Shown: positions 49,764 through 61,500 of the stretch, in pieces
Numbering within the stretch: position 1 is the stretch's first letter
Layout: each line of letters starts with the position of its first letter
DNA from: Eunapius fragilis
Lineage: Eukaryota; Porifera; Demospongiae; Spongillida; Spongillidae
Direction of reading: 5' to 3'
Assembly: GCA_963681505.1 (NCBI GenBank)
Contig: OY811971.1
Coordinates: forward strand, 8,489,991-8,553,990
DNA length: 64,000 bases
Program-made: the position numbers and the translations under genes
Notes under the pieces: model-generated
The model's database searches: none
What the model was told of the DNA's origin: nothing
What the model saw: the letters and a program-made list of their open reading frames with translations, nothing else

Positions 49764-50739
49764 TGTATGAGGGCCGGCGTAGCCCCACTTTTCACTTGAT
49801 AATTAGTGCTATATTGAACATGATTATTATATTGATTTGTGTCATATTAATTAATTAAGTAATTATTCATAGCCTGCCCTACCACTTTCGCCAGCGCTGG
49901 TACATGTATGTGTGTGTGTGTGAGTGTGCTTCATGCACTGACCTTGATTAGCAATCACCTGAGTGACATCGTTCGTTGTTAAGGAACTTATGAACAGATA
50001 GTAAGCCTTCTGGAGATTCTGACGTTCTCTTACTTCCTGTTAGGCGTGGCTTAGGATATCGGCACCATGGTAACACTATCCTGCCCCCTTACCTCCATGT
50101 CCAAAGGGTCACACGGCTCATTGAGACATTTGTTTATTGTCTGCACCACAGACACAAATACAGCATCCAAGAAAGGAGCAATCCTTTCCTTGTACTTAGT
50201 GATCAGCTGGTTGATCAGAGGAATGAACTCCAAGATGTCATGAGACTGAAAGAGAAGCCAAGTCAAGGTACAGTACACATGCACATTAGGGGCAGAGAGG
50301 GAGGAGAGGAAGAAGTGATTCATGGAGCACCATGGCAACCGAACTTTTTTAACCAGCTTCCAGCAACCAAACATACATTTGTACATGTATACAGAGCTGT
50401 GTACAGAGTATGGTCTTTGCATAGCAATTATTGCACCAGCGGGTGAAGCTAGTTAACAAAGTAGGGCTATCTAATTGTGTTGCTCAGTAACCAGTTATAC
50501 TTATGAAATAAACCAGACTGCAATCACACACACACACACACATACACACACATTTTAGTGGTGCTTCAAAAATATGTACAGCAAGAAAGACTGCATGCAC
50601 AAAACATCCATTCAAATCACACTTGTACAGTTCAAAACTTGTGCATTTTAACTATCCACATGTACATTCAATGTGACAACATATAGAGGAATCATACAGA
50701 CAAGTCCCATACTGTAGCTCTTCCACACACACACACACC

Positions 50740-50794
<55 letters not shown>

Positions 50795-51022
50795 GGGTGA
50801 CTTGCCTTGCAGTCTTTAAGCAGCAAGGAGATGGCCACAGGTACATACTTGAGCAGCTCGTCTCCCAGGCAGATGATCATACGATGGAGGTACTGCCTCA
50901 CCCCTGACTGAAGGACCTCCTTCTGTTTGGGCATCTCCAGCCCACACAGAAATGACGGCAGTGCCTGACGGGCATCACAAAAACATAAACATACATGTAC
51001 ACTCAAAGCATACAAACATGTG

Positions 51023-51104
<82 letters not shown>

Positions 51105-54100
51105 TGCACATAAAGTGTCAAACATCATACATATTTTCCTCTTTAAATTAAAATAAAAGGTTGAAGGATGGATAATACAGTAGATGTATCGTAAAGTGCT
51201 GCATATACAGTGTAAGCCCTCTTCCTCCACCCCCTTGTTTTGGAGAAATGCATGATCGTTTAAACACAAACATGAGCCTACCTCAGCAAAACACTCAAGG
51301 CATCCACTTTGCTTTGCTTGTTGGTGGTTGACAAACACTTTGCTGGCCCGGCTATGGGGGGTGGGGGGGGAGGGGGAGGGAGGGGGAGGGGGCAATCAGT
51401 GATCAGTGCGCACAACAGCCCAGGAACAACCAACCAATATGACTGAGCAGCCAGCAGTCCAGATGAATACATGCACACCACATGATACTGGACAGCTTGC
51501 ATTTACATGAATGCTGTACATGTTTTCTGTATAGTACATGTACATCAGGCTAACAATATTAATGCGTGCGTGTGTGTGTTATAAAACTCTATGTTAGTAC
51601 CAAGCATCCTTCATGACGTAAAATATATTCTATTGCCCATGGTCATCAAGCCAAAACTACAAATGACATGTACAGTACACATGTACATGTATAAGAATGA
51701 ATGTGAACGTTACGTTTGCACAGACCTTGCAAAAGAGAGGAGGTTGTAAATGGACTGTCCTAAGGCTTCTTGCTGAGATAAATCTTCTGCTGCGTTCAGC
51801 TGCAACAGGTTTATTAACAGAGGTTATTAATGGAGGTTGTCATTAATGAGGCTGCATACACTACAAGGATCACCTCAGCCATTGCTGCTTGAAACCTTTC
51901 CACAACAGGTGTAAGAACCCTAGTCATCAAGGCTCCTTTGCTCTGATGTATGCAAAGGTGGAGGGGAGTGGGGAAGAGGGGCGTGAGCAGGGGAAAGTGA
52001 GAGGTCAGAGGCGTGTGGGTTGACATCATGTAATTGATGCAATACTACTGCAGCACATGTACATGTACACTGACACACAGAACGTATGCATACACGTACA
52101 TACCACTTACATGTATAAGCCCCCCCCCCCCCCCCCCCCCTACATCCTCAACAGGGAAAAAAGAATCTTATGGCCCGTAATTTCTGCGTACTTGTATACA
52201 CTGTAGTGTACCTTCATTATTATGCTGTACAGGTGCAGTAGTACATGTACACCATTCATTGGTTACTGAACAGGTGGTTACTGTACAGGTGCAGTAGTAC
52301 ACCAATCATTGGTTACTGAACGCGTTATCAATCATAACATGCACATGTGTACAGTAGGCTGATGTAATCAACAAGTACATGTACATGTAGATGTACATAT
52401 GCATACATGTAACAATGACATCTCATGTTGACGCCCCCCTCCCCCCCCCCTTCCCCTCCCCCATGGTTCTGTCCATCATGTAGGCACATGACACAATGCA
52501 TAACCTGGTACCCACCTCAGGTGGTAGGTCACATGACACAATCAAGAACCCAGCTGCTTCATACAGGAACATCTGCACAATGGCCAGCATTAGGTGTGAA
52601 TCAAGCACAAGAAACTGACCAACCAAATCATTTCCTGTGAAGTATGCACCATCTTCATTCAGAGCCTACACACAGTTAGATCAATTCAATAAGCCACACC
52701 TCTACATAGCAACAAACTCACCGGAAACACTATTAGTAATTGACACAACCTATCAAAGACCTGCTCTGCTAAGCCATCCATTTGCATTCTGAGGAAAGTT
52801 AATAACATGCTGAAGTGTACATGTATACTGGTGTGAGCAATACAGCTATGACAATGTCTTCCCCCTGTGTGTTTCTCCTCTCTACACTAAAACTTGTGTG
52901 TTTCCCTCTACCCTAGACCACCACAAAACCTTCAAGATACATGTAACAACATGTATCCCTGCAGGCCAGCCTACATGTAGCTGATAAGAACATGCTTAGC
53001 TTCTCAAAATCTAATACCCTTGTACCCTGTTTGTATATGCAAAGTTTGTAAGTCACACTGACTCACATGCACAAACCACAAGCTGTGCCATATAGGATTG
53101 GAACGCATGCGGTGTAAAAAGAGGGGGAAAATGTTATAATTTCACACATTTGTAGAACATTGTTTGTGCGGGAAATGTAGGACTATTACATGTACATTTC
53201 CCCTTATTATTTGATCCTTGTTCCCTTCCTTTTTACAACACTACTGCCTTCCAATCCTACATATATGCCACCAACTTTCTCATAGAGAATGACCTGTGCA
53301 TGAACTAGAATAGTACTTGTTCTAACCCCCTGCCTTGAACCTAAACCTAACCTAACCTAAGTCCGAATGGCTGCCGAATTTTAAGGACCCGTTTGGTGTT
53401 AGCTCAGCCGGGGTGCGCTTTTATGACTTTGCATTCCATCTTGGTATATCCCATCGTTGTGCTGTTAACAAGTAAGCATGCATAAAATACAGACTACACA
53501 TTGCAATCAGTTAGAAAGCACCATCATTTTCCCTGCACAGCGTTGAAACAACCGACTGTAGCATTTTTCCACACAAATACATGTACACGTAAGTGTTCAC
53601 AAAACCTCGTTTTTTTATGACAATCGTAATTATAACATTTATGATTTTACATTAGAGCATACAGTCATAACGTCCCTTATACATGTAGTTGCTGATAGTC
53701 AGCATTCTGCAGCTATTCTACATGCATGTTCCTTAACTAGGTTGTTCTAATTAGGGGTAATTTAGCTCTCTAACCCAAGCTACACAGCCACACACAGGAT
53801 CACTCAAATAATATCAGTTCATATTGTTGCATGTGACATCATGTACGTACTTCAATGTCTTGATGAATCTGCAGAACAAGTAGCAGAGACGACTTCTCAC
53901 TGCAGCATGGGCATTCTTTAACCCACGCTCAAGGAAGCAGTCCTGTGAAGACATAAGGGACAGGCATATACATGTAATGGAGTTGGCTGGTCCACTTCTG
54001 TATAACGCTCTGTGCACATGAAATTTTGTCCAACACTTCTTAACTATTACTGAACACATTCTTAATGTGACAGATGGATCCACCACAACAGGAGATACAT

Positions 54101-54186
54101 GTATCTCTGGGAACATACTGTACTGTGTGCAAGTCACACACACACACACACACATGCACACACACGCACACACACCAACACACACA

Positions 54187-54237
<51 letters not shown>

Positions 54238-54327
54238 TCGATAGTGTTTCAAACAGATGGATTTAAAAATTCTTCACCACAACAGGAGATATCTCTGGGA
54301 ACATACATGTACTGTACTGTGTGCAAG

Positions 54328-54381
<54 letters not shown>

Positions 54382-55395
54382 CCATGTACATGTGTACAGT
54401 ACATAACATGGTGGAGGTGAAGCCATACCATGGTTCCTGGTAGGTAGTGCTTTGCAGACACAAAGAACTTCTCATATCTCACCAGAACCTCATAAAACTG
54501 CAATGAAGGCGTCAAAGAATGAGGGCACAAGGTGGGGGTGAGGTGCGGTGGGGTCACAATACCTCTACAGTACTACATGCATCACTCCACTTCCTTCATT
54601 GCTTGTATTAACAGTTAGTTACAGAGGGTGGCAACTGGGTCTGGGGATGGGGTACAGATACCACGCCCCCCTCCTTACCTCCAGCAGGACAGCCACGTGG
54701 TCATAACAGGACACCTGGCTCTCCACCACCTGCAACGGCACAGTACAATTTTAATATTGTTTTTAATAATTTTTAATTGAATCATTAAACAACCATGTTG
54801 GGGGAGGGCCCCACCCGGGGCAACTGCAATTTTTAAGTAAACAGTAGTTATACAGTTGAACCTGTCTAAAGCGGTCACCTTTGGACCAAGAATAAGTGGC
54901 CTGTTTAGATAGGTGAATGTACATCCAATGCGGATTGTTCGGGACCTAATGATGTGGCCGGCATGCAAAGGTGACCGGCCAACTCAGGTGACCGTTAAGG
55001 CAGGTTTAACTGTAGTAAACATGTACATTAGCCCCGCCCACCCACTAGTATAGTACACTGGCATATTAGCCCCGCCCACCCACTTTAAAAGAACACAAAC
55101 ATGGGCTAAGCCGTGCACCGAAAGAAGTGTACAATGTACATGATCAGCATGTTGTTCTTGGGAATGGTGTTGGGTGTGGTGTGGTGGGTGGCGCGTGACA
55201 GTGAGGGGGTAAATACTTACAGTAACCATCATTTGGTACCATGGAGATCCTACCACACCAGCATTGCCATATTCCTTGGAAGTACATGGAAGTCAAGTGA
55301 TAGCATGATCAGCTCTAGCAATGTGGTGTGTGTGTGTGTGTGTGCGTGTGTGTGTGTGTACTGTATGTGTGTGGTGCGTGTGCATTTGTGTGTGT

Positions 55396-55431
<36 letters not shown>

Positions 55432-58400
55432 ACGTGTGTGGTGACAGCTTGTGTTGCCCGCTGCTCACGGACATTAGCACTGCGTGTGCAGACAGAGGTT
55501 GGGATCACCTTCTCTGTGACAATCTCTCCCAACATGTAGAAGGCCCTCAGTGTGACCTCCACGTTCATGAAAGGCTCATACGTAAGGTTGGCCAGCGTGG
55601 TGGTGAGAGATGACTGCACCGTGTCAAACGCTAACCTGGGATCCTTTGGGTAGCATGGGGAGGAGGGAAGAGTACATGTACATGTACAGTATGATGCCAT
55701 GAATAAAGGGGTGTGGCTTACCAGGAGGGTGTGTGACTTACCAGGAGTACAATGTTATCAAAAAGGACCTTCAACTCTTTCCGATACTCCACAAACAAGG
55801 CTTCATCCTCACCCTACATGTACATATAAAGACACAGCATCTGAACGTTCCAAGCATGTAGTAAGCTAGATGTACATGTACGTGTACAATGCTACCACAT
55901 GTGACAGCTATTTTACAATGTGTAAACAATCCCTAACAAGATAACCTTTAGGTACCAAAAGAAGAGTGGTACAGGCCAATGCAGTTGTGCTGTTAAATAG
56001 ACCACTACTAGCTGTTGTGCTTCCTTTAAAAAAGAAAACTTTTCTGTCCCCAATAACACAAAAAATCAAGTTTAGAAATATATCATTAATCGCACAAGAC
56101 ATTCGTACACACACCGTCACAGCTACATTGTAAGAGTAGCTACAATGTATGATAAGAAAGGCTACCATCGTTACCTACTGTATAACCATCACCACCATAA
56201 GGGTATCTAAGATCCCCTTCATAAGGGTAGCTATGACCATTGCCATAAGGGTATACGTACAGTGTACACGTACATGTAGCTATGACCATCAATACACGTT
56301 TCTGTTGGTTGAATGAAGTGAATTAGACAAACTAAGCTCTCTATGATACTTGGAAGCAGCCGAGTGGTGTGCTATGTACATGAATGTAGGGTGTATAAGA
56401 GCAAGTGTTGTACACATCAAGACAGTTTGGTTGCTTTGCAGGAATAAGTGAGGAAGACCACTGCTAAGTTGACACAAGAAGTGAGGAAACAGAGAGGGCT
56501 GTCCAAGGAGATATGGCCCACAAGCTGGTCAGGAGAGGCAAAAAGGAATCGTACAATCTCAGGCAGAAGGTCAACGGAATGAAGCATGATGTTAATGAAG
56601 AAGTTGCAGATACTATGACAAAGGTTATGTGCTACCTTGTCTGAACTTCTCCATCCGATTTCTCGTCCGAACCTGAATCAGTGTATTAACATGTAGAGGC
56701 CAAATTTGAATGTACATGCACAGAAGGTATCTGAGCGCCCTACAGCATGCTGTTGTAGTGGTTAGTCGTACATGTACACGTACATGTACATGAATGAGTA
56801 TTTTTGGAAACAGAAGTTCAATAGGATGGCCATGACGATGTCGGACAGTGATGCTCACATTTGATCCTAGTTTTAAAGCACAATAGAAGATTTTTTGGTT
56901 TCCAGTGGGAAAGTCTTAGGTCTTCATATTGACCCCCGGGTTTGTCATAAATTTAGAACATGGGTGTTCATCTATTTCAGTGCCAGCAAAGAAGGTCGAA
57001 GAACTGAAAGCTAAGTGAAGAGCAGTCCTAGATGCCAAGGCACTCCGCGCTAGAAATCCGTAAAATTATCTCAATGGGGTTAGCCCTGGGTTCACTATCC
57101 AGATTTATTACTAGAAGCTACATGTATAATGCACTACTCCAGACCAGGTGCTCTTGGTTGGACTTATCAGTGGAAGCTATAACTGAAGTACAGTTCTGGA
57201 TTGAATGTGAACACACTCTACTTGGCATAGCCGGGTGTTACTATCAGTTGCAGACAAGAATCTTAGTACATGTACATGTAATTCATGAATAATCTGGTTC
57301 ACTACAGAGATAATATGGTAAGGGGAATCACCTGCGATATATACATGTACCTATACCACCTACTGGTGCAACCAGAATTCTGAATCTGTGAAAAAATATT
57401 TTTCTGATGTTTGAACACTGAATTTAAGCTCCCTCCCAATAAAATCCAGTAAGACTAACCAATATCTTGATGGAGCCTCCCTAGTCATAGCACACACCCA
57501 AACGTCAACATGCTCTGTAACCATGATGGAATGATATTGTCGAATGGGGGAGTTGGATAGCATGTGTAAAGAACCTGTCTTCCATGGGGTTAATAGCGAC
57601 CAAAAAAGGAGTACGTTTAAGGAAGACCGGGGACCTTAGTTACGCCAGAATGAGGGAGTTGCTGTTAACTGGCCCAGTTAGGCTATGACCCTGCTCTGTT
57701 TTGTATGCTCAGCCTGTGTGCTGGAGGTGCCACAGCAGCGGCCAATGCAGGTGTGGAGGATCGATTATTCAAGCGACATGGTCGCTGGAAGTCTGCATCA
57801 GCCAAAGATTATGTGAAGGTCTCAGTTGAAAGGCGCCTAGAGGTGACCAGGCAGTCAGGCAGCAACCCGTTCTTTGTGTCTCTATCTGGTTGTGTGCGTG
57901 TATGCTGCTGTGTGGCATCGTACACAAAGAAGCTAAACCAATACTCTATTGGAGAGCTATACTGAGGGCATGTCAGAGGGACGAGGGGTGGATTCTTGGT
58001 GAATGACTGTTGAATAAGGGTAGCTACATGTATAATTACCACCATTAGGGTAGCTACATGTACATATACATGTACATGTACCACCTTCATAACGGTAGCT
58101 ATGACCACCACTATAAGGGTAGCTATGACCACCACTATAAGGGTAGCTATGACCACCACCACCATAAAGGCACATGACTGCAACCATAAGGGAGCTCACC
58201 TCATTTGCAAAGTTGTAGCTCTCATCATACTTGAGTTTGTTGATCACTACAAACAGCAGGGCCCGGATGCTTTCTGTGTTGTCCTGAGACCTGCCATAAT
58301 GCTGTAGAGGAACATTGCACACAGCCTCTGATCACATGATCATGTCACATGATTGAGGTATAGCTGTGAGTAACTTAAAGTGAAAATGGCAAGTGTTCGA

Positions 58401-58519
58401 GCAATAAGCCAACAGTACAGACCTCATGCAGCAGTAGGCTACATTAATGATGTAATGAGGCACAGATAAGCACGCATCAATATTTCCTCCTTCCCATTAC
58501 TGGTAGCCAAACAAGCATA

Positions 58520-58566
<47 letters not shown>

Positions 58567-61500
58567 ACACACACACACACACTCTTTACAAGTCCGAACG
58601 CATCTCTGTACAACACCTTCCTGAGAATACCTTTAAAACCCCCATGTACTGAACAGCAAATGGTATGACAGCCTCAGACACTCCGTCATCCTCATCACCC
58701 AAGTACCTGCAAGTATGGAAGCCATGTTACTAATCCTGCTTGTGAAAATACAAAACAACAAATCCACAATGTTACCATGCCAACCAAATATAGCTTCATC
58801 AACCATTAGGCGAAGGAATGTTGAGACACATTAGCAGTTGAGTATAGCCATGTCTAGTCAAACAAAAAAAAGTATGACCTTCTCTAATGTAGTTCAAACT
58901 TTACCCAACTACTGACCTCATATACCTGTACATATAGTTCAATTATTTCGTCCCCAGGCCAAACCACTTTTGAATTACGCGGATTTAAAGTTTCGATGTT
59001 TTGTAATAACAATACTTGTTCACGGGGGCGTTCCCACCCATAAATCCCGTAGCTGTTGCAGTTTTGCAGTAGTATGTAGACCCGCACATGTGGACCACAA
59101 TTGGACCACATGCGCGTATATAAGTTGAGCGCTTGACGATTCATGCGGTAGTTACAGCTAAAACAAGGTAAATATCTTTGATTCAAGATTGCCAAAAAGT
59201 ATATTTGTAGAATAAAGCGATATTGCACAGCAAGCATCTACGATAGTTGTTAAACAGCTTGCAGCACAATGCCAGAGTGGCAATTTACATTTTAAAGGGT
59301 TATTAATAAAAATAGTAAGTAAACACCAAATTGACCAATACTATTTGAATAGCCCTTCTCCGCATCATATATTCATTGCCTTGTGGTTTACATAACTTAC
59401 CACGTTGGTTTACACAACGTGCGGTTACGTAAGCCACAAGACGATGAATGATTATGCGGAGAAGGCTATTAAAATAGTATTGGTCAATTTGACTATTTTG
59501 ATTAATAACTCTTTAAAATGTAAATTGCCACTCTGGCATTGTGCTGCGCGCTGTTTAACAACTATCGTAGATGCTTGCTGTGCAATATCGCTTTATTCTA
59601 CAAATATACTTTTTGGCAATCTTGAATCAAAGATATTTACCTTGTTTTAGCTGTAACTACCGCATGAACCGTCAAGCGCTCAACTTATATACGCGCATGT
59701 GGTCCAATTGTGGTCCACACGTGCGGGTCTACATACTACTACAAAACTGCAACGGCTACGGGATTTATGGGTGGGAACGCCCCCGTGAACAAGTATTGTT
59801 ATTACAAAACATCGAAACTTTAAATCCGCGTAATTCAAAAGTGGTTTGGCCTGGGGACGAAATAATTGAACTATATGTACAGGTATATGAGGTCAGTAGT
59901 TGGGTAAAGTTTAAACTACATTAGAAAAGGTCATACTTTTTTTTGTTTGACTAGACATGGCTTTACTCAGTTGCATTTAGGTGTGCGAGATTAATGCCCA
60001 CCCTCATTGCCACCAGAGTACTGCTAATTAATGCCCACCCTCATTGCCACTGCTAATTAATGCCCACCCTCATTGCCACCAGAGTACTGCTAATTAATGC
60101 CCACCCTCATTGCCACCAGAGTACTGCTAACCTTTTGTCTTTAAGAACTACCTTTGGTAATGTAGTGGTGATGATGATTATGGCAAACCATTTAATATTG
60201 TCCCACTGATGCTGCAATTGTTAATCCTACAAGCCTGCCCACCCCCTCCCCTGCGTCCACTTCCAACACAAAAAAACAGGTTCGTATTAAAACGTCTATC
60301 ATGAATACTTCAGCAAATCTTTAGTCATAATTGTGCAAGGGTACTATTATATTATCCTATAAAATTTGTAGACGTTTGCGGGTGTATTTGTGGTTACAGT
60401 GATCTATGAGCACGTTAACTCATCAGGGACAGAGGGGCTAATAAGCAGTACAAGTACATCAGGGCACCCAAATGTACATACATGTACAAGTACCAGTATA
60501 CATAATGTACCTGTGCATGTAAGGAATCTTAGATTCAATGGCTTCTCTTGTTGCTTTCAAATTCCCTTCATCATTAGACTTCAAAAACCTTCATGGAATA
60601 AACCATTCACCCAAAGACTCAAAGTGACCAATGAGAAGGTAAAATGCTAATTTTTAAACTATAAAGTGCACAAATTCAGCACACACATATTCATATACAA
60701 AAATCAATTATACAAGGCCACTGTGACCATTACAGTCCCTCTGTTAAATCGGCAGGACATCTGGGGACCTCCCAGACTGTATGTACTCATGTAATATACA
60801 AGAAACATTTAGTGGATTACATCATAATGACCACATACTTATTCCAGCTGGTCACAAGAGCACATCCCATGCCACTCATCAGCTTTGCAAGCTTTGTCTC
60901 AAAGTCTACATCAGTTTCCTTGTGGGGAAGATGAATAGTGAAAATGAATTGCATAGCAACATAGCTAAAAAATACACTGTAATTTGCTTCCCAACAACGA
61001 TAGAAAATTGCAGATGAAAGAACTTTATATCAACACAGACAATGCTCTCATACTTTGGATACAGAAGACGTAAACACACCAACAGACACCAGAATCTTGA
61101 AAAAAGACTCCACCAGATTGTTCTTGGCCAGTGGGTCCATGCCTACAATGAAAGGAACATATGTATATGTGTACATGTAGGTTATTTGCTCTGCAAAAGA
61201 GGTACCAATGTTAGGCAGGAGGGAGGTAGAGGTGGAGAGGTGGAGGAGGGGAGGAGGGCTATAGATGCCTAACCTTTGCTCACTATATCAGTCAAACAGG
61301 CTGCAGCATTTTCACGTAGTGTCTTCACTGAGAGGTACTTGAGCAGGAGTCTAACATAAGGAGATACAGTAAGTGAGGAGGGAGGTGGAGTGAGGGATAA
61401 GGGAGGAGGGAGGTGGTGAGGGATAAGGGAGGAGGGAGGTAGTAAGGGATAAGTGAGGAGGGAGGTGGTGAGGGATAAGGGAGGAGGGAGGTAGTGAGGG

